Of a DNA stretch of 64,000 nucleotides, positions 53,102 to 64,000 are shown piece by piece; position 1 is the first letter of the stretch; the number at the start of each line of letters is the position of its first letter. The position numbers and the translations under genes were made by a program. The notes beneath the pieces are model-generated. The model was not told the origin of the DNA. It saw only the letters and a list, made by a program, of their open reading frames with translations, and ran no database searches. Origin of the DNA: Planctomycetota bacterium (GTDB lineage: Bacteria; Planctomycetota; UBA1135; GCA-002686595); contig PKCK01000125.1 of NCBI GenBank assembly GCA_002862085.1, positions 1-64,000 on the forward strand, read 5' to 3'.

Positions 53102-54943
53102 TCAAGCGCCTTCCCCGTCCCTGGGGGCCGGGAGGTCGGCATGGGCGATGAAGAGCTCCTTCATCTGGTGCCCGGCGACGCTCGAGGGGGCATCGCACAT
53201 GAGGTCGGACGCGGTGGATGTCTTGGGGAAGGCCACGACGTCGCGGATCGACTCCATTCCCAGGGTCAGGGCCACGATGCGGTCGAGGCCGACCGCGAAC
53301 CCGCCGTGGGGCGGCGCGCCGTAGGAGAGGGCCTCCAGGAGGAATCCGAACTTCTGGCGCTGCTCCTCCGGGCCGAGGCCCAGGAGTTCGAAGACCCTGG
53401 TCTGGGTGTCCTCCCGGTGGATCCGGATCGACCCCGAGCCGAGCTCCCATCCGTTCATCACCAGGTCGTAGGCCCGGGACTCCATGTCTCCCGGATCGCC
53501 GGACATGTTCCAGTCCGCCGGGGCGGTGAAGGGGTGATGCAGGGAGACCCAGCGCGGATCCGAGCCGTCGTTCGGCTCCGCGTCCCACTCGAACATCGGG
53601 AAGCGGGTCACCCAGAGGAAGTTCCAGGGTCCGGTGGAGCCCGCCGCAGCGCCGTCGGTCTCGGGGACCATCCCGAGCTCTTTCCCGACGTGCAACCTGA
53701 GCGCACCGAGAGCCTTCCAGACGACGTCCTGATCCCCGGCGACGAAGGCGCACATGTCACCCTCGCTCGCCCCCATCACCTCACGCAGCTTCGCGCCGCT
53801 CTCGTCCTGGCAGAACTTGACGATCGAGCCGCCCGCGCCGCCCTCGACGCCCGGCTTCCACCAGGCGAGACCGCCGGCGCCGTAGGTCTTGACGACCTCC
53901 TCGAGCTTCTTGACGTTGCCACGGCTGATGGCCTCGCCGCCGCCGGGGATCGTGATCCCCATGACGCGGCCGCCGCCCTCGATGATCTTCTGGAAGACGC
54001 CGAAGCCGGAGTGCGGGACCCAGGGGGCCGCGTCGATCAGCTCCATGCCGAAGCGAGTGTCCGGCTTGTCCGAGCCGTAGCGCTCCATGGCCTCGTGCCA
54101 GGTGAGCCGCGGGAACGGGACCGGCAGCTCGACGCCCATGGCCTCGCGGAAGGTGTCCTGCAGGATCCCCTCCCAGGCCGAGAAGACGTCCTCCTCCTCG
54201 ACGAAGGACATCTCCATGTCGAGCTGGGTGAACTCCGGCTGACGATCGGCGCGCAGGTCCTCGTCGCGAAAGCAGCGAGCCACCTGGAAGTAGCGGTCCA
54301 TGCCCGCCACCATCAGGATCTGCTTGAAGATCTGCGGGCTCTGCGGGAGGGCGTAGAACTCGCCGGGGTGAACGCGACTCGGCACGAGGTAGTCCCGCGC
54401 GCCCTCGGGCGTCGCCTTGGTCAGGATCGGCGTCTCGACCTCGGCGAACTCCCGCGCGAGGAACGCGCTGCGCATCGCGCCGATGAAGCGGCTGCGGTGC
54501 ATCAGGCCGCGCTGCATGTCCGGACGGCGGATATCGAGGTAGCGATAGCGCAGGCGCAGCTCGACCGCGGTGTCCGACCCCTCCTCGATCTCGAAGGGCG
54601 GGGTCTTCGAAGAGCTGAGCTTCTCCACCGAGGAAGCACGCACCTCGATGAGACCCGTGGGCATCTTCTCGTTCGGCGCCTCGCGCCGCGCGACCTCACC
54701 GACGATCGACACGCAGTCCTCACGGGAGAGCTTCGCCGAGGCTTCCAGGTCCTCGGGGAGGATGACCTGGGTCAGGCCGTAGCGGTCGCGCAGGTCCACG
54801 AAGTAGATCCCGCCGAGATTGCGCCGCGACGCGACCCATCCGTTCAGGACCACCTGCTGGCCGGCGTGCTCCTCACGGAGTTCGCCACACGTGTGGGTTC
54901 GACGCCAGTCGCCGCCGGATCCGCTCCCCTCGCCGCCCGCCAT
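53102..54943 (-). CDS. aspS: aspartate-tRNA ligase
   Basis: 613 residues, bacterial-type class II synthetase. It has an N-terminal OB anticodon-binding domain (GWVASRRNLGGIYFVDLRDR), class II motif 2 (VARCFRDEDLRADRQPEF), the bacterial GAD insertion and motif 3 (GFAVGLDRIVALTLG). Whether it also charges tRNA(Asn) cannot be read from this window. Its ATG overlaps the atpC stop by one base (TGATG), which links it to ATP synthase expression. Confidence 0.97.
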   Translation of the reverse strand: MAGGEGSGSGGDWRRTHTCGELREEHAGQQVVLNGWVASRRNLGGIYFVDLRDRYGLTQVILPEDLEASAKLSREDCVSIVGEVARREAPNEKMPTGLIEVRASSVEKLSSSKTPPFEIEEGSDTAVELRLRYRYLDIRRPDMQRGLMHRSRFIGAMRSAFLAREFAEVETPILTKATPEGARDYLVPSRVHPGEFYALPQSPQIFKQILMVAGMDRYFQVARCFRDEDLRADRQPEFTQLDMEMSFVEEEDVFSAWEGILQDTFREAMGVELPVPFPRLTWHEAMERYGSDKPDTRFGMELIDAAPWVPHSGFGVFQKIIEGGGRVMGITIPGGGEAISRGNVKKLEEVVKTYGAGGLAWWKPGVEGGAGGSIVKFCQDESGAKLREVMGASEGDMCAFVAGDQDVVWKALGALRLHVGKELGMVPETDGAAAGSTGPWNFLWVTRFPMFEWDAEPNDGSDPRWVSLHHPFTAPADWNMSGDPGDMESRAYDLVMNGWELGSGSIRIHREDTQTRVFELLGLGPEEQRQKFGFLLEALSYGAPPHGGFAVGLDRIVALTLGMESIRDVVAFPKTSTASDLMCDAPSSVAGHQMKELFIAHADLPAPRDGEGA

Positions 54944-55356
54944 CAGCGGCGTTTCTCGGCGGCGCGGATGCGCATCATCGCCCTCATCAGAGAGCCGCGC
55001 GCACGCAGGACGTCGAGCTTCTCTCCGTCGGCCGACTCGAACTGCTCGAGCCGCTGGCGGGCACGCTCGGCCGCGCGCTGCGCGCGCTCGACGTCGATCT
55101 CCGAGAGGGGCTCGGACACGTCCGTGACGATGCGGACCGTGTTCCCGCGCACCTCGGCGAAGCCGCCGGACACGAACATGTCCTCCTCGGCGCCCGCGAA
55201 GCTGAGCTGGCCCACGCCGATGGCCGCGACCATCGGAGCGTGGTCTTTCAGGATCCCGACGCTGCCGTCGAGCGTCGGGACGGTGACCGAGTCCGCCGTC
55301 GTGTCCAGCAGGACGCGATCAGGCGTGATCACTCGCAGGGTCAGGGCGCCGGCCAT
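54943..55356 (-). CDS. atpC: ATP synthase F1 epsilon subunit
   Basis: 137 residues: the N-terminal beta-sandwich (LRVITPDRVLLDTTADSVTV, DGSVGILKDHAPMVAAIG) and a C-terminal two-helix part (ERAQRAAERARQRLEQF). It forms the rotor foot and can inhibit ATP hydrolysis. Last atp gene; it overlaps aspS. Confidence 0.96.
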   Translation of the reverse strand: MAGALTLRVITPDRVLLDTTADSVTVPTLDGSVGILKDHAPMVAAIGVGQLSFAGAEEDMFVSGGFAEVRGNTVRIVTDVSEPLSEIDVERAQRAAERARQRLEQFESADGEKLDVLRARGSLMRAMMRIRAAEKRR

Positions 55357-55383
55357 GGGTCGTTACCTCGATGGAGAGGGCGA

Positions 55384-56919
<1,536 letters not shown>

Positions 56920-57792
56920 TCACTTGACGGCTTCGGAGCCGCCGACGATGTCGAGGAGCTCCTTGGTGATGCCTTCCTGGCGCTTGCGGTTGTAGATGCC
57001 CTTGAGCTCCTTCTGCATGTCGGAGGCGGCATCGGTCGCGTTCTTCATCGCGAACCGGCGGCTCGCGTATTCGCTGGTCAGCGCTTCGAGGAGCCCGTTG
57101 TAGATGCGGGTCTCCAGGTAGCGCGGGACGAGAGCCTCGAAGATGGACTCGGCGTCCGGCTCCATGATCGCGTTGGACCCGTCATCGTCAGCGCCACCGA
57201 GGGACTCGGGGGTGAGCGGCAGGAACGGAGCGATCTGCGGGACGTACTTCACCATCGACTCGAAGGCCGTGAAGGCGATGTGCACGTCGCGGTACTCCCC
57301 GGAGGTGAAGGCGTCCACCAGCATGCGGCCCGTCAGGGCGGCGTTGCGGTAGTCGATCTCCTCCATCGGCGGGTCGGTGATGAATTGCTTGACGCTGTAG
57401 CCTCGCTTCGTGAGGTACTGGGCCCCCTTGCGGCCGTAGACGAAGAAGTCCGTGGTGTCCGCCCTGCCGCCGCTGGCCATCCACTCCTCGACGCTTCGGA
57501 AGAGGTTGGTGTTGTACGCGCCACAGAGACCACGATCGGACGAGATGAGGAGCACGAGGGTCCGGTCGCCGGCCCCCACGTTGAAGAGCGGCTCGTCCGC
57601 GACGGTGTCACCCAGCATGGACGAGAGGCGAGCCACCAGACCAGCGATCTCCTGGCTGTACGGTCGCGAGGCGACCGCACGATCCTGGAAGCGACGGAGC
57701 TTGGTCGAGGCGACCATCTCCATCGCGCGTGTGATCTGCTTGATGTTGCCGACGGACTTGATCCGAAGGCGCAGTTCCTTGATGCCGGCCAT
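56920..57792 (-). CDS. atpG: ATP synthase F1 gamma subunit
   Basis: 290 residues, the central rotor shaft. The N-terminal helix (KELRLRIKSVGNIKQITRAM) and the C-terminal helix (NATDAASDMQKELKGIYNRKRQ) that form the coiled coil are both present, with LLISSDRGLCGAYN between them. It lies 29 nt after atpA. Confidence 0.97.
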   Translation of the reverse strand: MAGIKELRLRIKSVGNIKQITRAMEMVASTKLRRFQDRAVASRPYSQEIAGLVARLSSMLGDTVADEPLFNVGAGDRTLVLLISSDRGLCGAYNTNLFRSVEEWMASGGRADTTDFFVYGRKGAQYLTKRGYSVKQFITDPPMEEIDYRNAALTGRMLVDAFTSGEYRDVHIAFTAFESMVKYVPQIAPFLPLTPESLGGADDDGSNAIMEPDAESIFEALVPRYLETRIYNGLLEALTSEYASRRFAMKNATDAASDMQKELKGIYNRKRQEGITKELLDIVGGSEAVK

Positions 57793-57821
57793 GTTGGTTC
57801 AGGAGGGGGCGAGGCCAGTCC

Positions 57822-59390
<1,569 letters not shown>

Positions 59391-59515
59391 GGTCTTGGGG
59401 CGGCGATGCCGCCGCGGCGCGGAGCCGGTGGGCTCCTGGTGGTTGGGATCGGGTGGCGCGGTGCGCCGGAGTGGTTGGGTGTCGGGCGCCGCGCGCCCGT
59501 TGAATCAGTGGGTCC

Positions 59516-60061
59516 TCAGCTGGGCAGCGCGGCCCCGAGGAGCTTCTCGCGCATGGCCTGCAAACGGCCCTGAACGGTGGCGTCGAAGAGACGGGCGCCC
59601 ACGACGACGCGGACGCCGCCGATGAGCTCGGGCTTCGACTCCTGGGTCAGCACGACGGTCTTCCCGATGCGCTGGCCCACGGCGGACTCGAGAGCGCGAA
59701 GGGTCGCGTCATCGAGCGCGCGCGGTGTCTCGACGACCCCCTCGATACGGCCGGTCTCCGCGTAGACCTTCCTCTTGAAGGCCTCGCCGATGTCCCGGAG
59801 CACTTCCTGCCGACGCCGCGCGAAGAGCAGCTTGACGAACTTCCGGGTCGTCTCGTGCAGCTCCCCCATCAGGGGCGCCATCTTCGCCTCGCGCTCGGCC
59901 TGGGAGACGCCACTGCCGAACAGGAAGGCCGAGACCTTGGGCGGTGCGACCTCCATGGAGAGGCGCTCGGTGTCCCTCTGGATCGCAGCGACGGCGTCCG
60001 CCTTCTTCGCGGCCTCGTAGAGCGCCTCGGCCCAGCGAGTGGTGACCGGGTCGAGAATCAC
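59516..60061 (-). CDS. atpH: ATP synthase F1 delta subunit
   Basis: 181 residues of OSCP/delta type: YEAAKKADAVAAIQRD at the N-terminus and TVVLTQESKPELIGGVRVVVGARLFD, the conserved C-terminal motif. It joins F1 to the peripheral stalk. The ATG overlaps the atpF stop (ATGA). Confidence 0.95.
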   Translation of the reverse strand: MILDPVTTRWAEALYEAAKKADAVAAIQRDTERLSMEVAPPKVSAFLFGSGVSQAEREAKMAPLMGELHETTRKFVKLLFARRRQEVLRDIGEAFKRKVYAETGRIEGVVETPRALDDATLRALESAVGQRIGKTVVLTQESKPELIGGVRVVVGARLFDATVQGRLQAMREKLLGAALPS

Positions 60062-60609
60062 TGGCCGGCTCCGGAGGCGTTGACGATGGACTCGGCGAGA
60101 CGCTTGTCGTCCTCGCCGTCGACCTTGCGGCCAAGCACCTCGGTGGCCGCCTTGAGGGACAGGTCGACGACCTCACCGCGGATCGTGGCCACTGCTTTGT
60201 CCCGCTCGGCCTCGATGGAGGCGCGGGCGCTGGTGATCATCGCCTCGGCTTCCTTCTTGGCGTTGTCGATGATGTCCCGCTCCCGGGTCTCGGCGCGGGC
60301 CGTGGCCGCCGCGACGATCTTCTTCGCCTCGGCGTTCGCGTTGCCGAGGGCGACCTCCACCTCCGCGCGGCTGCGCTCCGCCTGCTCGCTGGCGGCCTGG
60401 GCGGCGTGGACCGCCTCGTTGGCCATCGAGTCGCGCTCGAGGAGCGCCGCGGAGATCGGGCCGAAGACCAGCTTCCACATGAAAGGAAGAGCCAGCAGGA
60501 AGATCAGGAGCGTCCAGATCAGGTTGCCCGCCCCGTTGGGGTCGAGCGGGTTGAACTTGCCGTCGGCTGCGGCGAGCAGCGCGAGGTTGTTGAGGAGCGC
60601 GTGGGGCAT
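60058..60609 (-). CDS. atpF: ATP synthase Fo b subunit
   Basis: 183 residues: one membrane segment (LIWTLLIFLLALPFMWKLVF at 30-49) followed by a long charged coiled coil. It forms the peripheral stalk. It is separated from atpE by an unusually long 282-nt gap. A single b gene is present (no b'). Confidence 0.95.
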   Translation of the reverse strand: MPHALLNNLALLAAADGKFNPLDPNGAGNLIWTLLIFLLALPFMWKLVFGPISAALLERDSMANEAVHAAQAASEQAERSRAEVEVALGNANAEAKKIVAAATARAETRERDIIDNAKKEAEAMITSARASIEAERDKAVATIRGEVVDLSLKAATEVLGRKVDGEDDKRLAESIVNASGAGQ

Positions 60610-60891
60610 GACCGGGTTTCGGTTCGAGGCGGCGGAGTGCGGCCGCCGGGCCGAAGGGAGTGGGTCCTTCGAGGGGTGGACTGTGGGGCGCGCTGCGGTG
60701 ACCCGGTGCCCGTGGCGAGAGGGTCAGCGACGACGGGCCGCCGGGTGATCCGACGGTTGCGCCTGACGCCGGGGGGGGCTCCACGGAGCGCCCGCGCGTG
60801 AGGCACGGACGCTCCCGGGAAACTCACCGGCACTCCCGGACGGGACCGGCGGCGAACTGGCGTTCACCGCTCACCCGTCACGGGATCGGGC
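60610..60891. other. long atpE-atpF intercistronic region
   Basis: 282 nt with no convincing gene inside the ATP synthase operon, where most other gaps are under 130 nt. It holds GC-rich potential hairpins, such as GGGCTC/GAGC-GCCC around CACG near 60777-60793 and TCCC/GGGA near 60834-60845. RNA processing or stabilisation that raises c-subunit synthesis is a plausible but untested role. Confidence 0.4.
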
Positions 60892-61347
<456 letters not shown>

Positions 61348-62379
61348 TCAGTGCTCCGGGTGGACCGAGGCGCTGATGAACAGCGAGGAAAGGAGGGTGA
61401 AGATGTACGCCTGGATCATCGCCACGAAGGCCTCGATGATCATGATGAAGACCGCGAAACCCACCCAGAGCGGGCTGAGGGTCTTCCCGAGCGCAGGGGT
61501 GAAGGCGTAGCTGAAGAAGAAGATCAGCCCGAGGAACGAGAGCACCACGAGGTGCCCCCCGGTCATCGTCGCGAAGAGTCGAATCATCAGCGCGACGGGC
61601 TTGATCAGGAGTCCCAGCAGCTCGATGACGAACAGCATCGGCCAGAGGAACAGCGGGACCTCGGGCACGAGGTGCTTGAAGAAGTTGAGCGGGCCCTGGG
61701 CGATCATGCCCCCGGCGATCATCAGCACGAACGTGATGAGCGCCAGCGCACCGGTCACGAAGATGCACGTCGTGGGCGTCACGGACATGGGCGTGAGGCC
61801 CATGACGTTCATGAACAGGATGAAGAAGAAGACGTACATCATGAGCGGCAGGAGCTTCGCGGAGAGCTCCTTGCCCATGGTCGGCTCCACGAGGTCGTCC
61901 CGTACCCACTGACAGAAACCGCCCATGAGCCGCGTGACGACGTCGCCCTTGCCGGTTCGCAGGTACGTCGGGACGCCGCTCATGGCGACGAGGATCATCA
62001 GCAGCGCCGCCAGCTGGAAGATCTGCAGGTTGTAGAGGACGAGCTGGGTCCCCTCCTGCGTCTTGTCACCGTCGAAGATCGCCGGCAGCGGCAGCGGGAT
62101 CGCCACGAGCGGCGCCTCCGCGTGGTGGCCGTCGTGGCCATGGTCCTCGCCGTGCTCGTCACCCTCGTGACCGTGGTCGCCGTGGTCGTGACCTGCGATG
62201 ACGGGCGCAGGGACCACGTGGAAGTACAGGGTCGTGAAGATGTCCGAGGTCTTGACCGGCGCCTCGACGCCGTCCTCGTTGACCTCCATCGCCACCTTGT
62301 GGTGCGGCGAGAAGTTGTGGGCCAGGAAGCAGGAGCCGACCACGATGGCCAGCATCACGAGCGGACGGAAGAGGCTCAC
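61348..62379 (-). CDS. atpB: ATP synthase Fo a subunit with His-rich loop
   Basis: 343 residues. Membrane helices follow from about 115 to the end, with the essential Arg in KPVALMIRLFATMTGGH and the polar residues of helices 4-5. The N-terminal part is longer than usual and contains a His/Asp/Gly-rich stretch at 64-86 (GHDHGDHGHEGDEHGEDHGH) with nine His. It probably faces the periplasm and may bind metal ions. The ATG overlaps the preceding gene (ATGA); the 207-nt gap to atpE holds no gene. Confidence 0.95.
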   Translation of the reverse strand: MSLFRPLVMLAIVVGSCFLAHNFSPHHKVAMEVNEDGVEAPVKTSDIFTTLYFHVVPAPVIAGHDHGDHGHEGDEHGEDHGHDGHHAEAPLVAIPLPLPAIFDGDKTQEGTQLVLYNLQIFQLAALLMILVAMSGVPTYLRTGKGDVVTRLMGGFCQWVRDDLVEPTMGKELSAKLLPLMMYVFFFILFMNVMGLTPMSVTPTTCIFVTGALALITFVLMIAGGMIAQGPLNFFKHLVPEVPLFLWPMLFVIELLGLLIKPVALMIRLFATMTGGHLVVLSFLGLIFFFSYAFTPALGKTLSPLWVGFAVFIMIIEAFVAMIQAYIFTLLSSLFISASVHPEH

Positions 62380-62831
62380 GACGCGCTCTCCAGCGTGTGG
62401 CTGGAGCCGGGGGAGGTTTCAGATGCGCCCGCGGCGTCGGCGCCGGATGCGGCGGCGACCTCGGCGGAGAGACGCAGGTGGTCGAAGAGGCCGCCCACGA
62501 GAACCAGCAGCACGGACGCGGCGTAAGCCACGAGGTACGCGATCGGATCGGCGAGGGCCTGCGCCTGCGGGAGGAAGGTCAGCGCGAGCCAGGGCAGCAC
62601 GGCGCCGGCGAACTTCGCTGCGAATCCGATCATCAGGGACTGGAAGGCCGCCTCGGTGTCGTGCCGCAGCGCGGTCCCGACGAGGCCGTGGGCGAGCAGC
62701 CCCACGCAGCCGCCGAGGAACGCCCCCGCGAGGGCGCCAGCGCCGACGCGGTCGAACCCGTCGGGTCTGGTGCTCGCGAACACCGCCGCGCCGATGACGA
62801 CGAGGAGGGCGAAGGTCGAAGCGCGCTGCAA
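62376..62831 (-). CDS. AtpI-like small membrane protein
   Basis: 151 residues with four hydrophobic segments (STFALLVVIGAAVFA; GALAGAFLGGCVGLLAHGLV; SLMIGFAAKFAGAVLPWLALTF; IAYLVAYAASVLLVLVGGLF) and a low-complexity Ala/Ser tail. Position and topology are those of AtpI, an assembly factor for the c-ring, but similarity is weak. The start used is TTG at 62831, with only a weak AAGG before it. It overlaps atpB. Confidence 0.65.
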   Translation of the reverse strand: MQRASTFALLVVIGAAVFASTRPDGFDRVGAGALAGAFLGGCVGLLAHGLVGTALRHDTEAAFQSLMIGFAAKFAGAVLPWLALTFLPQAQALADPIAYLVAYAASVLLVLVGGLFDHLRLSAEVAAASGADAAGASETSPGSSHTLESAS

Positions 62832-62919
62832 GGAAGGGGGAGCCTTGGGCCGGCGCCGATGGAGCGCCGCCCGCGGTGAGTGATCGGAGTAGGTGTGATG
62901 AGTGGCCGGGACAGACCGG

Positions 62920-63210
62920 TCACTTGAACTTCTTGAGCAACGAGATCGTGCCGCCGGTGAACCCTATCAGCACCCCGGCCACCAGCATCAGTGGCTTCGT
63001 GTCGAAGATGCCGTCGAGCTTGAGGCCGACGAAGGCGAACAGGCAGAGCACCGCTCCGAACTGGAGCCCAGCGCCCATGGCGTTCGCACCCTCTTTCTGG
63101 CTCACCACCCACTCGCCGTCCGGCAGGCGGTCTCCGTCGGCATCGACAGGGACGCGCCCGTCGGCCTCGGCTCGCTGGGGTCCGGACCCGCGGGGGGAGG
63201 CGCTACCCAT
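62920..63210 (-). CDS. AtpZ/AtpI-family protein
   Basis: 96 residues: an acidic, flexible N-terminal part, then two membrane helices (GAGLQFGAVLCLFAFVGLKL and MLVAGVLIGFTGGTISLL), the AtpZ pattern (F1Fo assembly/AtpI family). It is the first gene of the ATP synthase operon, 88 nt before the AtpI-like gene. AtpZ/AtpI act in Mg/Ca handling or c-ring assembly in other bacteria. Confidence 0.8.
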   Translation of the reverse strand: MGSASPRGSGPQRAEADGRVPVDADGDRLPDGEWVVSQKEGANAMGAGLQFGAVLCLFAFVGLKLDGIFDTKPLMLVAGVLIGFTGGTISLLKKFK

Positions 63211-63726
63211 GGAGACCGTCTCGTTGTTTCCGTTGGAAAGGGGTCACCGGGCAGGAGAGCGTCGCTCAGCGGCCCGTATGTGCTGGAGAGGATAGATCCG
63301 AGATCCGGCGGGTCAACAACCCCGGGACGAAAGACACCCGGTTCTTCGAGTGCGGCGGAAGACCTCTCCTGGTGCCCCTCCGCCCTCATCCCTCACGGCT
63401 TCGAGAGGGCCCTTCACGGCGGCTCTGGCGCGACACCGCGGGACGGCTCCGCACGCCTCCGCGGGCGCCGGGAATCAAGGCGAGGAACCGGGGAGGCGCC
63501 GCCCCGGTGCCCCCGCTATGCTCCTTCGCCACTCCCCCGGACCTGACCTGCCTCCGCTCCCGCGAGCGGAGGCCGGAGTCCATCCAGGAGCGCCCTCCGG
63601 CATGCCTCCGCAGGCCGAGGATCTCCGCCGCACCCTGCGGCACACCCCACTCCCACGGGCAGGGCGGGCTCCAGCCCCTCACCCCGCCCACCGACAACGA
63701 CTCCCGAGACCAACGGAGAGCCCACC
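63211..63726. other. divergent intergenic region atpZ / ndk with hairpins
   Basis: 516 nt without a convincing gene; it should hold the promoters of the ATP synthase operon and of ndk. Three perfect inverted repeats lie in order towards ndk: ACCGGGG/CCCCGGT (63487-63508), CCTCCGCTC/GAGCGGAGG (63551-63572) and GCCGCA/TGCGGC (63627-63641). No -10/-35 boxes are convincing. Short open frames on both strands look like GC artefacts. Confidence 0.4.
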
Positions 63727-64000
63727 GTGGAGCGCACGCTCGTCCTCCTGAAGCCCGATGCCGTCCAGCGCGGCCTGATCGGCACCATTCTCGCCCGCTT
63801 CGAGTCCAAGGGCCTCAAGCTCGTCGGCCTCAAGATGCGCACCTTCGACCGCGCTCTGCTCGAGCAGCACTACGAGGTCCACAAGGAGCGCCCCTTCTAC
63901 GCGAGCCTCGTCGAGTTCATGTCGTCCGGCCCGGTCGTCGCCCTGTGCCTCGAGGGCAAGGACGCGATCGCCGTCGTCCGGACCCTGGTCGGCAAGACCA
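63727..64000 (+). CDS. ndk: nucleoside diphosphate kinase (5' part, runs off window)
   Basis: The first 91 residues are seen. The start is a GTG with GGAGAG 6 nt before it (63715-63720). It has the Ndk N-terminus ([20 protein letters not shown]), the [21 protein letters not shown] stretch, and the kinase continues past the edge; the catalytic His lies outside the window. It balances NTP and dNTP pools using ATP. Confidence 0.96.
   Translation, partial: MERTLVLLKPDAVQRGLIGTILARFESKGLKLVGLKMRTFDRALLEQHYEVHKERPFYASLVEFMSSGPVVALCLEGKDAIAVVRTLVGKT

Overview
The window is about 64 kb of GC-rich (roughly 70%) bacterial chromosome, densely coded, with no mobile elements, CRISPR arrays, rRNA or tRNA genes that I could recognise. 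The gene content points to the phylum Planctomycetota. The clearest signs are a DUF1501 protein coupled to a large DUF1549/DUF1553 protein with a Planctomycete cytochrome C domain, a DUF4212 + solute symporter pair, secreted proteins with the C-terminal modules usual in marine planctomycetes, and many small lipoproteins and repeat proteins. This placement is inferred from protein families, not from a marker-gene tree.

Layout. 1-1509: RNase R-type exoribonuclease (minus, runs off the left edge). 1738-4473: secreted DUF5060 glycosidase-like protein. 4511-8151 (minus): Lon protease with a basic histone H1-like N-terminal tail, translationally coupled to a HupE-like membrane protein. 8250-13074 (minus): molybdenum hydroxylase operon of PaoABC/YagTSR type (2Fe-2S Tat protein, molybdopterin subunit, FAD/4Fe-4S subunit), a coupled Cys-rich 90-residue protein and a DUF1326 protein. 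13280-16954 (plus): double ABC-2 transporter (ATPase, permease, ATPase, permease) in a tight operon, then a small basic secreted protein ending in a U-tract terminator. 17790-19947 (minus): VC_2705-type Na+/solute symporter plus DUF4212 subunit. 20183-22920 (minus): GT-C membrane glycosyltransferase and Asp-box beta-propeller. 23001-25132: two small exported proteins around a class I aminotransferase. 25224-27167 (minus): HtpG. 27515-28873: secreted matrixin-like metalloprotease. 28887-32370 (minus): two MORN-2 repeat proteins and a coupled protein of unknown fold.

32772-39695 (plus): a Fis-type regulator, then a tightly coupled five-gene envelope operon (thioredoxin-fold protein without CxxC, GT39 glycosyltransferase, unknown membrane-anchored protein, alkaline-phosphatase-superfamily lipoprotein with Thr at the nucleophile position, DUF1573 lipoprotein). 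39810-43977 (minus): rpmI-rplT-pheS-pheT, with a very strong hairpin between rplT and pheS. 44456-46504: cupin and ABC-F ATPase. 46632-47363: secreted protein with three CCxxC repeats. 47530-52181: the DUF1553/DUF1501 pair. 52350-63210 (minus): infC, aspS and the F1Fo ATP synthase operon (atpZ-atpI-B-E-F-H-A-G-D-C), with atpC overlapping aspS by one base. 63727-64000: start of ndk (runs off the right edge).

The window is mostly housekeeping and envelope genes. The parts that look least described are the 33.5-39.7 kb envelope operon, the MORN-2 locus, the Cys-rich companion of the molybdo-flavoenzyme, the triple CCxxC exported protein, and a recurring class of GC hairpins about 20-25 nt after stop codons that lack U-tracts. 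I found no clear defence or mobile system.
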